From NCBI RefSeq assembly GCF_900142845.1, contig NZ_FSRU01000001.1, positions 1,860,001-1,924,000 of the forward strand: 64,000 bases of DNA, given 5' to 3'. The notes beneath the pieces are model-generated. The model searched no databases, was not told the DNA's origin, and saw only the letters and a list, made by a program, of their open reading frames with translations. Source of the DNA: Paraburkholderia phenazinium (lineage in GTDB: Bacteria; Pseudomonadota; Gammaproteobacteria; Burkholderiales; Burkholderiaceae). The position numbers and the translations under genes are program-made. Of the stretch, positions 19,577 through 28,071 are shown piece by piece. How positions within the stretch are numbered: the stretch's first letter is position 1; every line of letters starts with the position of its first letter.

Positions 19577-20518
19577 ATGTTTAAAAGAAGACTCATCGGC
19601 GTCGCGGTCGGCGTCGGCGCGCTCGTTGGCGGCACGAGCTTCGCGCTCGCCGACGAACCCTATATCCCGCTCATTTCGAAAGGCTTCCAGCATCAGTTCT
19701 GGCAGGCGGTCAAAGCCGGCGCAGAGCAGTCGGCCAAGGAGCAGAACGTCAGGATCACCTTCGAGGGTCCGGAAACCGAGGCCATGGTCGACAAGCAGAT
19801 CGACATGCTGTCGGCCGCGCTCGCCAAGAAGCCGCAGGCGCTCGGCATCGCCGCGCTCGACAGCAAGGCGGCCATTCCGCTGCTGAGGCGTGCGCAGGCG
19901 CAAAAGATCCCAATCATTGCGTTCGACTCGGGGGTGGACAGCAACATTCCGCTGACGACGTGCGCGACGGACAACGTGGCGGCAGCCTCGCTCGCCGCCG
20001 ACAAGATGGCCGAGGCGATCGGCGATTCGGGTGAGGTCGGCCTGATCGTGCACGACCAGACCAGCCGCACCGGCGTCGACCGTCGCGACGGCTTCCTGAA
20101 CGAGATGAAGGCGAAGCATCCGAACATCAAGATAGTCTCGGTCCAGTACGGCGGCGGCGACCATCTGAAGTCGGCGGAAATCGCCAAGACGATGATCCAG
20201 GCCAATCCCAACCTGAAGGGCATCTTCGGCTCGAATGAAGGCTCGGCGGAAGGGGCGGCAATTGGCGTGAAGGAATCGGGCAAGAAGCTGGTCCTGATCG
20301 GCTACGACTCCGGCAAGGAGCAAAAGGACGACATCAATTCAGGCCTGATGTACGGCGCCATTACACAGAACCCGATCGGCATCGGCAAGTGCGTCGTCGA
20401 TTCCGCGGTGAAGGCGCTGAAGGGCGAAACGCTGCCCAAGAAGGTGGACACGGGCTTCTACTGGTACGACAAGAGCAATATCAACGATCCGAAGATCGCC
20501 GCCGTGCTTTACGATTGA
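19577..20518 (+). CDS. Periplasmic sugar-binding protein of the ABC transporter
   Basis: The 313-aa protein has a Sec signal peptide (MFKRRLIGVAVGVGALVGG, then cleavage after SFALA) and a type I periplasmic-binding fold. Family motifs are QFWQAVKAGAEQSAKEQ, the inner VDKQIDMLSAALAKKP and the late LIGYDSGKEQ. A strong AGGAGGAG precedes the ATG. It delivers the sugar to the permease encoded just upstream. Confidence 0.92.
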   Translation: MFKRRLIGVAVGVGALVGGTSFALADEPYIPLISKGFQHQFWQAVKAGAEQSAKEQNVRITFEGPETEAMVDKQIDMLSAALAKKPQALGIAALDSKAAIPLLRRAQAQKIPIIAFDSGVDSNIPLTTCATDNVAAASLAADKMAEAIGDSGEVGLIVHDQTSRTGVDRRDGFLNEMKAKHPNIKIVSVQYGGGDHLKSAEIAKTMIQANPNLKGIFGSNEGSAEGAAIGVKESGKKLVLIGYDSGKEQKDDINSGLMYGAITQNPIGIGKCVVDSAVKALKGETLPKKVDTGFYWYDKSNINDPKIAAVLYD

Positions 20519-20655
20519 GCGTTACCGCCGCGGCGTAGCGCGGCGGGAGAGGCAGGGGCGCGGCGTCTTGCGGCGTCGCGGCCCGCGTCGTTGCATGGCG
20601 TGGCGTCTGATGGGTAGATGGGTAACCGGTTGCTGTCCGCGAAGAGGGGATTCAG

Positions 20656-21954
20656 ATGACCACGATCACCAGGCTGTCCGTGCGGGACATTCGCTTCCCG
20701 ACCTCGCGTTCGCTCGACGGCTCCGATGCGATGAACGCCGCGCCCGATTATTCGGCTACCTACGTCACGCTCGAAACCGATTCGCCGCAGGCGCTCACGG
20801 GCCACGGCCTGACCTTCACCATCGGGCGCGGCAACGAGATCTGCGTGAGTGCGGTCGAGGCGCTGGCGCCGCTCGTGGTCGGCACCACGCTCGAGGATAT
20901 CGCCGGGAATATGGGCGGCTTCTGGCGCATGCTGACCTCGGATAGCCAGTTGCGCTGGATCGGCCCGGACAAGGGCGCCATCCATCTGGCGACGGCGGCG
21001 GTCGTCAATGCGGCCTGGGACCTGTGGGCGAAAGCGGAGGGCAAGCCGGTGTGGAAGCTGCTGGTGGACATGAGCCCTGAGGAGCTCGTGCGTTGCCTCG
21101 ACTTCCGCTATGTGACCGACGCGATCACGCCGCAGGAAGCCATCGCCATGCTGCACCGTCATGCGCGGACCAAGGGCGAACGCGAACAGGAAATGCTGGC
21201 GCAGGGCTTTCCGGCCTACACGACTTCGGCCGGCTGGCTCGGTTATGACGACGACAAGATCCGCCGGCTCGCCCGCGAAGGCGTCGCGCAAGGCTGGACG
21301 CACTTCAAGCAGAAGGTGGGCGGCAACCTCGAAGAGGACATGCGCCGCGCCCGCATCCTGCGTGAAGAAATCGGTCAGGACCGCAAACTGATGATGGACG
21401 CCAACCAGGTGTGGGATGTGGATGAGGCGGTCGCGAACATGCGGCGTCTCGCGCAATTCGACCCGTGGTGGATCGAAGAGCCCACCAGCCCCGACGACGT
21501 GCTCGGCCACGCGGCGATCCGCCGCCGGCTTCGGCCCATCGGCGTCGCGACCGGCGAGCATTGCCAGAACCGCGTGATGTTCAAGCAGTTGCTGCAGGCC
21601 GAGGCCATCGACTTTTGCCAGGTGGATAGCTGCCGCCTGGGCGGTCTGAACGAGGTGATCGTGGTCCTGCTGATGGCGGCGAAATTCGGCGTGCCGGTGT
21701 GCCCGCACGCGGGGGGCGTCGGCTTGTGCGAGTACGTCCAGCACATTTCGCTGTTCGACTATATCTGCGTCTCGGCGTCGCTGGATAACCGGGTGCTCGA
21801 GTACGTGGATCATCTGCACGAGCACTTCGTCGATCCGGTCGTGATCCGCCATGGCCGCTACATGCCGCCGCAGCGTCCCGGCTACAGCATCGAAATGCAT
21901 GCGGCCTCGCTCGATCAGTATCACTTTCCCAAGGGTCCTGCCTGGCGGTCTTAA
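20656..21954 (+). CDS. L-fuconate dehydratase (enolase superfamily)
   Basis: The 432-aa enzyme removes water from L-fuconate to give 2-keto-3-deoxy-L-fuconate in the non-phosphorylating L-fucose pathway. The N-terminal capping domain begins TRLSVRDIRFPTSRSLDGSDAMN, and the motif set of the Xanthomonas FucD group is present. The catalytic Lys is in FKQKVGG near 217 and the metal ligands are in MDANQ, IEEPTSPDD and ATGEHCQ. The catalytic His is in CPHAGGVGLCEYVQH. GAGGGG lies upstream of the ATG. It directly follows the sugar ABC transporter. The other pathway enzymes are not in the window. Confidence 0.88.
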   Translation: MTTITRLSVRDIRFPTSRSLDGSDAMNAAPDYSATYVTLETDSPQALTGHGLTFTIGRGNEICVSAVEALAPLVVGTTLEDIAGNMGGFWRMLTSDSQLRWIGPDKGAIHLATAAVVNAAWDLWAKAEGKPVWKLLVDMSPEELVRCLDFRYVTDAITPQEAIAMLHRHARTKGEREQEMLAQGFPAYTTSAGWLGYDDDKIRRLAREGVAQGWTHFKQKVGGNLEEDMRRARILREEIGQDRKLMMDANQVWDVDEAVANMRRLAQFDPWWIEEPTSPDDVLGHAAIRRRLRPIGVATGEHCQNRVMFKQLLQAEAIDFCQVDSCRLGGLNEVIVVLLMAAKFGVPVCPHAGGVGLCEYVQHISLFDYICVSASLDNRVLEYVDHLHEHFVDPVVIRHGRYMPPQRPGYSIEMHAASLDQYHFPKGPAWRS

Positions 21955-22393
21955 GATGCACAAGACCCTGCGCTTTAAATTAAATTTTTGATATCATTAG
22001 AATTAAATTTCAGCAGCAAATCATAAACCGGGGCGAAATTAATCATTGCGATTTTCGAATGATGTTGTTAAGCGCCGCTGAGGCAGCGATAATTCCGCTT
22101 GTGGTGGATTTGCGACATGCCGCATCCGTCGTAGAGAGCCAGACGGCCGCTGTCATCCGCGGCTGGCCGGATCGCCTCGAATCCCATGCCCCGAAACCGC
22201 CCGCAGGCGGGCCAGTATGCGGGACTGTTAAGATTTTATGAAGAATTATCACTAGAATCTGGAAGTCTGATTTCCGCGATTATCTCGTTCAACGCAATTA
22301 AACCCAACCCTATACTTCGCTCGTTTTTTTCACGGCGATCGCCGATCGTCGAGTGAGAAAAAACGTACTTGAACGGGGTGTGGATTGATCAAG
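21955..22393. other. AT-rich gap between the fuconate dehydratase and porin genes
   Basis: No convincing gene is present. The first 60 bp are strikingly AT-rich for this genome and hold two perfect copies of ATTAAATTT (21979-21987 and 22002-22010), 23 bp apart. The remainder should contain the porin promoter and leader, but I could not assign -35/-10 boxes with confidence. Confidence 0.5.
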
Positions 22394-23584
22394 ATGCGAT
22401 ATCTGGCTGCGGTGGCGGCCATGCTGGTAGCGGGAGCGGCGCACGCTCAAAGCAGCGTCACGCTTTTTGGACTCATTGATACGGGCGTTGTCTATCAGAA
22501 CAACGCTCGCGTGTCGCCGTCGAGCGGTACGTCGGCAGGTGCAAGCGCCTGGTCGATGCAGAGCGGCAACGTCTTCACGTCGCGATGGGGCCTGCGCGGC
22601 ACGGAAGATCTCGGCGGTGGCCTCTCCGCGGTATTCTGGCTGGAGAACGGCTTTAACGTGGACAACGGCGGCCTGAAGAACGGCGGCGACCTGTTCGGCC
22701 GGCAAGCCTGGGTGGGGCTGCGTTCGAGCGAATACGGCACGCTCTCGCTCGGCCGCCAGTACGATTTCATGGTCGACTACGTCGCACCGTTGAGCGCGAC
22801 GGGTTCGGGCTTCGGCGGCAACCTGGCCGCTCACGTGTACGACAACGACAACCTGAACAACGACCTGCGCCTCGACAACTCGGTCAAGTTCAGCAGCGCC
22901 TCCTACGGCGGCTTCAAGGCGGGCGCGATGTACGCGTTCTCCGGCGAGGCGGGCGGCTTCGCCAACAACAGCGCCTACAGCCTGGGCACGAGCTACACGT
23001 ACGGCCCGTTCAACGTCGCGGCGGCGTACCTGCAGATCAACCGTACGTCCCAGCCTTCGCTGGCGAACGCGTCCGGCGCAGTCAGCACGGGCGACGGCGA
23101 CCAGCTCACGACGGGCGGCAGCCAGCAGATCTACGGCGCGGGTGCGCAATACAAGTTCGGCAAGTCGTCTATCGGCGTCGTCTGGACCCACTCCGTCACC
23201 GACAACGTGACGGGCATCTGGCAGGGCGGCAGCACCTCGACCGGCGCGATCGGCGGCAGCTACATCAAGTTCGACAACTTCGAAATCAACGGTCGCTATT
23301 TCGTGCGGCCGGACTTTAGCCTCGGCGCGGCCTATACGTACACGACGGGCGGCTTCGGCGGCGCATCGAAGGGTTACACGTCGGCTACGCCGCACTGGAA
23401 CCAGATCATGGCGCAAGCCGATTATCTGCTTTCGCCGCGCACCGACGTCTACCTCGAAGGCGTGTACCAGCGCGTCGGCGGCGGCAACGGCAATGCAGCG
23501 TTCGATGCCAGCGTCTACAGCCTCGATCCGTCGTCGGGTAACCAGCAGGTGGTGGTGGCGGTCGGCCTGAAGCACCGCTTCTGA
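22394..23584 (+). CDS. Outer-membrane porin, Burkholderia OmpC-like (Gram-negative porin family)
   Basis: The protein forms a trimeric 16-strand beta-barrel channel for small solutes. A signal peptide (MRYLAAVAAMLVAGAAHA) is followed by the mature start QSSVTLFGLIDTG typical of beta-proteobacterial porins. The barrel has repeated aromatic strand ends, and the terminal residue is Phe (GLKHRF), the BAM recognition signal. It has about 396 aa. A TTG at 22385, three codons earlier, is an alternative start with GGGGTG four bases upstream. The gene is followed by a strong hairpin terminator. Confidence 0.92.
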   Translation: MRYLAAVAAMLVAGAAHAQSSVTLFGLIDTGVVYQNNARVSPSSGTSAGASAWSMQSGNVFTSRWGLRGTEDLGGGLSAVFWLENGFNVDNGGLKNGGDLFGRQAWVGLRSSEYGTLSLGRQYDFMVDYVAPLSATGSGFGGNLAAHVYDNDNLNNDLRLDNSVKFSSASYGGFKAGAMYAFSGEAGGFANNSAYSLGTSYTYGPFNVAAAYLQINRTSQPSLANASGAVSTGDGDQLTTGGSQQIYGAGAQYKFGKSSIGVVWTHSVTDNVTGIWQGGSTSTGAIGGSYIKFDNFEINGRYFVRPDFSLGAAYTYTTGGFGGASKGYTSATPHWNQIMAQADYLLSPRTDVYLEGVYQRVGGGNGNAAFDASVYSLDPSSGNQQVVVAVGLKHRF

Positions 23585-23648
23585 TCGAAGAGGAATCCTG
23601 TTGATCCGCGGCGCGCCGTGAGGTGTGCCGCGGGGAAGGGAGCTTCCG

Positions 23649-23720
23649 CCGGACGTGGTGCGGGCAGTCGTCCTGCCGGCACCACGTCCGGCCATTCCTG
23701 TTTTCTGTTTTCTGTTTCTT
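23649..23720 (+). terminator. Intrinsic terminator of the porin gene
   Basis: A perfect 13-bp stem (CCGGACGTGGTGC at 23649-23661 pairing with 23679-23691), with further pairing inside, is followed by a T-rich tract with three TGTTTTC-like repeats. Confidence 0.75.
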
Positions 23721-23754
23721 CTCGGCGTCAGCGCCCGGGCCATGCGGGGTTTGC

Positions 23755-23782
23755 TATCATAGACTGTATAAACATACAGTCT
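23755..23782 (+). promoter_or_regulatory. LexA (SOS) box and promoter of the nuclease-helicase operon
   Basis: AGACTGTAT-AAAC-ATACAGTCT (23761-23782) is a perfect 9-bp inverted repeat. It contains CTGT-N8-ACAG (23764-23779), the proteobacterial LexA consensus. A -10-like TATCAT (23755-23760) abuts it, so LexA would cover the transcription start. The box ends 24 bp before the ATG at 23806. Confidence 0.8.
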
Positions 23783-23805
23783 TTGTGAATGCTCCGTGGT
23801 GACCG

Positions 23806-25602
23806 ATGCTTCCTGATGCGCCCTCCGTCGCTCCCTCCGGGTTGCCTTTCGGCCCCTCGGGCGAGCCTGCGCGGCCTTTGGGTGTGCCTTCCCGGAGTGC
23901 GCCTGCTTCGGGTGCGCCTTCGGTGGGCGTGCCTTATTACCTGCTGAATTTCGAGCGCGCGCTGGTGTGGCTCACCGAGCGCTACGACGACGTCTTCGGC
24001 GCGGACGAACGCCACTTTCTCGGCGCATTCGGCGGCCTACCGCAGGCCTCGAGAGCGCTGCTCGTGCGCATGCTGATGCGCAAGGGCACGCTGTTCAGGG
24101 CCAGCCGTCTTGACTACGACGAAATCGGTTGTCCGCTGCAGGCTGCTGCGCCGCTGGTCGCGCTGGGCTGGATCGACGCCGCGCCGCATCTGAGCCTCGA
24201 CGAGTTGTTCAACCTCGCGACCCGCCCCGAACTGCAGCAGATGTTTGCCCACGTGTTTGCCCACGTCCGCGCGAGCAAAGGCGGCCGCAAGTCGGATCTG
24301 CTCGAAGCCCTGCGCGCCACCCACGACGAAACGAAGCCCTACGACATCTGGGATCCGCGCAGCGCCGACCGCGTGCTTCACGTCGCCATCGCGCCGTTGT
24401 GCGAGCGTCTGCGCCTGATGTTTTTCGGCAATCTGCAGCAGGACTGGTCGGAGTTCGTCCTCGCCGATCTCGGCGTGTTCCAGTACGAAACGGTGGCGTT
24501 CGCGCCGTCGTCGCGAGCCTTCCAGCAGCGAGAGGATGTGGACCGCTATCTGGCCCTGCACGCCTGCCGTGAAACGCTCGACACGCTCGCCGAAGGCGAG
24601 TCCATCGAGCCGCTTCTAGCCGACATCGCGGCCATCGAAACCGGCCATGCCTGGCTCGATACGCGCCGTGCGAAGCTGCTGTTCCGCATCGGCCAGCATT
24701 GCGAGCGCCGGCAGGACTGGGAGGCGGCGCTGACCGTCTATGCCGGTTGCGCGTGGCCGGGCGCACGTCATCGGCGCATGCGGGTGCTCGAACGCAGCGG
24801 CCGCTTCGACGCGGCGCTGACGCTGGCGTTGCAGGCCGCGGAGGCGCCGGAAAGCGAAGAGGAGCAGCAACGCGTCGCGCGCCTGCTGCCGCGCCTGCAG
24901 CGCCGCCTGGGTCATCCGGTGGCGCGGGCCGCACGCGCACGGCCTATCGAGCGTAGCGCGCTGGTTCTGGAGCGGCCCGTTGAGCCGTTCAACGTGGAAT
25001 TCGTGGCGCGCGACCATCTGAGCTGCCCGCAAGCGCCGGTGCACTACGTCGAGAACGCGCTGATCAACTCGCTATTCGGCTTGCTGTGCTGGGAGCCGGT
25101 GTTTGCGGCGCTGCCCGGTGCGTTCTTCCATCCATTCCAGCGCGGCCCCGCGGATCTGCATGCGCCCGATTTCCATGCGCGCCGCGCCGCCCAGTTCGAC
25201 GCATGCCTCGCGCAACTCGAGAGCGGCGCGTATCGCGAGACGATCCTGCGGCACCTGCAGAGCAAGGCCGGCTTGCAGTCGCCGTTTGTGTTCTGGGGCG
25301 TATTGACGCCCGAACTGATGACGCAGGCGCTCGACTGCCTGCCGGCCGCGCATCTGAAACTCTGCTTCGAACGGTTACTGCGCGATATCCGCAGCAACCG
25401 TTCGGGGCTGCCCGATCTGGTGCGTTTCTGGCCTGCCGAGCGGCGCTATGAGTTGATCGAGGTGAAGGGACCGGGCGATCGTCTGCAGGACAACCAGATC
25501 CGTTGGCTGGAGTACTGCGCGCAGCACGGCATGCCGGTGCGCGTGCTCGATGTGCGCTGGACCGACGACGCGCTCGCCGGCGGCACCGAGGCGGCGGTAT
25601 GA
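23806..25602 (+). CDS. FAN1-type VRR-NUC structure-specific nuclease
   Basis: The 598-aa protein resembles bacterial FAN1 (Fanconi-associated nuclease 1 homologue), which incises 5' flaps and helps unhook DNA interstrand crosslinks. After a Pro/Ser-rich N-terminus (residues 1-43), YYLLNFERALVWLTERYDDVF opens the SAP-like/helical region and a TPR-like segment lies at about 290-400. The C-terminal VRR-NUC domain keeps the PD-(D/E)XK residues: GLPDL (Asp537) and IEVKG (Glu552, Lys554), then DNQIRWL. The gene has a LexA box directly upstream and overlaps the helicase start by 4 bp, pointing to a DNA-damage-induced repair pair. Confidence 0.88.
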   Translation: MLPDAPSVAPSGLPFGPSGEPARPLGVPSRSAPASGAPSVGVPYYLLNFERALVWLTERYDDVFGADERHFLGAFGGLPQASRALLVRMLMRKGTLFRASRLDYDEIGCPLQAAAPLVALGWIDAAPHLSLDELFNLATRPELQQMFAHVFAHVRASKGGRKSDLLEALRATHDETKPYDIWDPRSADRVLHVAIAPLCERLRLMFFGNLQQDWSEFVLADLGVFQYETVAFAPSSRAFQQREDVDRYLALHACRETLDTLAEGESIEPLLADIAAIETGHAWLDTRRAKLLFRIGQHCERRQDWEAALTVYAGCAWPGARHRRMRVLERSGRFDAALTLALQAAEAPESEEEQQRVARLLPRLQRRLGHPVARAARARPIERSALVLERPVEPFNVEFVARDHLSCPQAPVHYVENALINSLFGLLCWEPVFAALPGAFFHPFQRGPADLHAPDFHARRAAQFDACLAQLESGAYRETILRHLQSKAGLQSPFVFWGVLTPELMTQALDCLPAAHLKLCFERLLRDIRSNRSGLPDLVRFWPAERRYELIEVKGPGDRLQDNQIRWLEYCAQHGMPVRVLDVRWTDDALAGGTEAAV

Positions 25603-27965
25603 CGTACGTCGTGGCCGTGCGGGCGTTGTGCGAATTCACGGCGCGGCGCGGCGATCTCGACCTGCGCTTTACGCCCGCGCCGACCGCCGCCGAAGGCATC
25701 GCCGGACACGGGATCGTCGCCGCGCGCAGGGCGAGCGACTACGAATCGGAGATCACGCTGACCGGCACGCATCGCAGCCTGAGCGTGCGCGGCCGAGCGG
25801 ATGGCTACGACGGCGTGCTCAACCGGCTGGAGGAGGTCAAGACCTATCGCGGCGACCTCGAGGCGATGCCGGCCAATCACCGGGTTTTGCACTGGGCCCA
25901 GGCGTTGGTCTATGGACACCTGCTGTGCCAGGCGCGCGGCTTGCGCGAGTTGCAGGTGGCGTTGGTGTATTTCGACATCGCGAGCCAGAAGGAGACGGTA
26001 CTCACGCAGTTGCATGATGCGGCTTCGCTGGAGGCGTTTTTTGTCGAGCAATGCGAACGGTTTATCGACTGGGCGATGCAGGAGGAGGCGCACCGTAGCA
26101 CACGCAATGCGGCCTTGAGTACGCTGGCGTTTCCTCACGGCGAGTTTCGCAGCGGTCAGCGCGAACTGGCGGTGTCGGTCTACCGGGCTGCACGCGATGG
26201 GCGGAATCTGATGGCGCAGGCGCCCACGGGGATCGGCAAGACGCTTGCGACGATCTTTCCGCTGCTGAAGGCTTGTGCGGCGGATCAGATCGAGCGGATT
26301 TTTTTTCTGACTGCGAAAACGCCGGGGCGCGCGCTGGCGCTGGATGCGGTTGAGATGTTGCATGCGAGTGCCAGTGCCAGTGCCAGTGCCAGTGCCGACA
26401 CCGCCACATCACCACTGCCGTTGCGCACACTCGAACTGGTCGCCCGCGAGAAGGCCTGCGAGCACCCCGACAAGGCTTGCCACGGAGACTCCTGTCCGCT
26501 CGCGCGCGGCTTCTATGACCGCCTCGACGCCGCGCGCAGCACGGCACTGGCCGGGCATCGACTCGACCGCGCGGCGGTACGCAAAGCGGCGCTCGCACAC
26601 GATGTCTGTCCGTACTACCTCTCCCAGGAACTGGTGCGCTGGAGCGACATCGTCGTGGGCGACTACAACTACTACTACGACAGCAGCGCCTTGCTCTATG
26701 CGCTCACGCAAATCAACCAGTGGCGGGTGGCGGTGCTGGTGGACGAGGCGCACAACCTGCTCGACCGGGCGCGGCGCATGTACACGGCGTCGCTGGAGCA
26801 AAGCGCGTTCCGGGCCGCCCGCAAGAGCGCGCCGGCCGCGCTGCGCAAACCGCTCGAGCGGTTGAACCGCGAGTGGAATGCACTGAATCGCGCGCAGACC
26901 GACGCCTACGAGGTGCACCCGGACGTGCCGCCGCGCTTCCTGAGCGCCGCGCAGAATCTGATCGGTGCGGTGACCGAGCAGTTGGCCGAAGCACCGCTGT
27001 CGATCGACGAAACCCAACTGCGTTTCTACTTCGACGCGATGCACTTCGTGTCGCTCGCGGAGCAGTTCGGCGAGCACTCGGTGTTCGACGCGACGCTTGT
27101 GCCGGATCGCTACGTTGCGCGTCAGCTCGGCGGCCTGGCAGCCGGTGCGCCGAAAGCCACACGTCTTGCCGGCAGTACAACCGCCCGTCCAAAGGCCGCG
27201 TCGACGCTCTGCGTGCGCAACGTGATCCCCGCGCCGTTTCTCGCCCCGCGTTATGCCGCGGCGCGCACCACCGTGATGTTCTCCGGCACGCTCAGTCCGC
27301 ATCACTTTTATCGCGACACGCTCGGCCTCGCGGACGAGACCCGCTGGCTCGACGTCGAAGGGCCGTTTCGCGCGGAGCAATTGAAGGTGCATGTCGCGAG
27401 CCATGTGTCGACGCGCTGGCGCGATCGCGAGCGCTCGCTCGTGCCGATCGTCGATCTGATCGCCCGGCAGTACGCCGCGCAGCCAGGCAATTACCTGGGT
27501 TTCCTGAGCAGTTTCGACTATCTGCAGCGGGTTGAGACGCTGATGCGCGAACGCTATCCTGAGGTGCCCGTTTGGGCGCAGGAGCAGGGCATGGATGAAG
27601 CGGCGCGCGAGGCGTTTCTCGCGCGCTTCAGGGCGATGGGTCGTGGCGTGGGATTTGCCGTGCTGGGCGGTGCGTTTTCGGAGGGCGTGGACCTGGTGGG
27701 CGAACAGTTGATCGGCGCGTTTATCGCCACGCTGGGCCTGCCGCAGATGAACGACGTCAACGAGCAGATGCGCCGCACCATGGAGGCGAAGTTCGGCAAC
27801 GGCTACGACTACATGTACCTCTATCCGGGCCTGCAGAAGGTCGTCCAGGCGGCGGGGCGGGTGATTCGCACGGAGCAGGACGTGGGCGTCGTGCATCTGA
27901 TCGACGACCGCTACCGGCGCCCCGAGGTGCGCCGCCTGTTGCCGCGCTGGTGGCAGGTGCCGTGA
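25599..27965 (+). CDS. XPD/DinG-like Fe-S superfamily 2 helicase with N-terminal PD-(D/E)XK-like region
   Basis: The 788-aa ATP-dependent DNA helicase has Walker A QAPTGIGKT (208-215) and DEAH near 382. Four cysteines lie between them (CEHPDKACHGDSC near 287-299 and VCPYY near 336), matching the 4Fe-4S domain of XPD, DinG and Rad3. The last third has the helicase domain 2 motifs SGTLSP, GAFSEGVDL and QAAGRVIRTEQD. Ahead of the helicase, GRADGYDG (65-72) and LEEVKTY (78-83) form a PD-(D/E)XK nuclease-like signature. ATGA overlap with the FAN1-type gene indicates translational coupling. The frame extends upstream to 25503, but the overlap start matches the domain boundary. Confidence 0.9.
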   Translation: MTYVVAVRALCEFTARRGDLDLRFTPAPTAAEGIAGHGIVAARRASDYESEITLTGTHRSLSVRGRADGYDGVLNRLEEVKTYRGDLEAMPANHRVLHWAQALVYGHLLCQARGLRELQVALVYFDIASQKETVLTQLHDAASLEAFFVEQCERFIDWAMQEEAHRSTRNAALSTLAFPHGEFRSGQRELAVSVYRAARDGRNLMAQAPTGIGKTLATIFPLLKACAADQIERIFFLTAKTPGRALALDAVEMLHASASASASASADTATSPLPLRTLELVAREKACEHPDKACHGDSCPLARGFYDRLDAARSTALAGHRLDRAAVRKAALAHDVCPYYLSQELVRWSDIVVGDYNYYYDSSALLYALTQINQWRVAVLVDEAHNLLDRARRMYTASLEQSAFRAARKSAPAALRKPLERLNREWNALNRAQTDAYEVHPDVPPRFLSAAQNLIGAVTEQLAEAPLSIDETQLRFYFDAMHFVSLAEQFGEHSVFDATLVPDRYVARQLGGLAAGAPKATRLAGSTTARPKAASTLCVRNVIPAPFLAPRYAAARTTVMFSGTLSPHHFYRDTLGLADETRWLDVEGPFRAEQLKVHVASHVSTRWRDRERSLVPIVDLIARQYAAQPGNYLGFLSSFDYLQRVETLMRERYPEVPVWAQEQGMDEAAREAFLARFRAMGRGVGFAVLGGAFSEGVDLVGEQLIGAFIATLGLPQMNDVNEQMRRTMEAKFGNGYDYMYLYPGLQKVVQAAGRVIRTEQDVGVVHLIDDRYRRPEVRRLLPRWWQVP
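26367..26396 (+). repeat. Hexanucleotide microsatellite inside the helicase gene
   Basis: Five perfect tandem copies of AGTGCC encode an Ala-Ser run between helicase motif I and the Fe-S cysteines. Unit gain or loss keeps the reading frame. Confidence 0.85.
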
Positions 27966-28071
27966 AGCCGGCGCCGGTAGGCGAGGTCTTGATGCCGGTG
28001 GAGTGGCTGGCGTAGCGGCGCGCTGGCCATGCTGCGATACCGGATTGCTCAGCGTCGCGCATGGCTGGAAC

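Noticed and set aside
22310..23743. 477-aa open frame on the minus strand opposite the porin gene
   Set aside because: It is the complement of a clear porin gene with a signal peptide. The product is Arg/Val/Ala-rich without domains, a typical antisense shadow in high-GC DNA.
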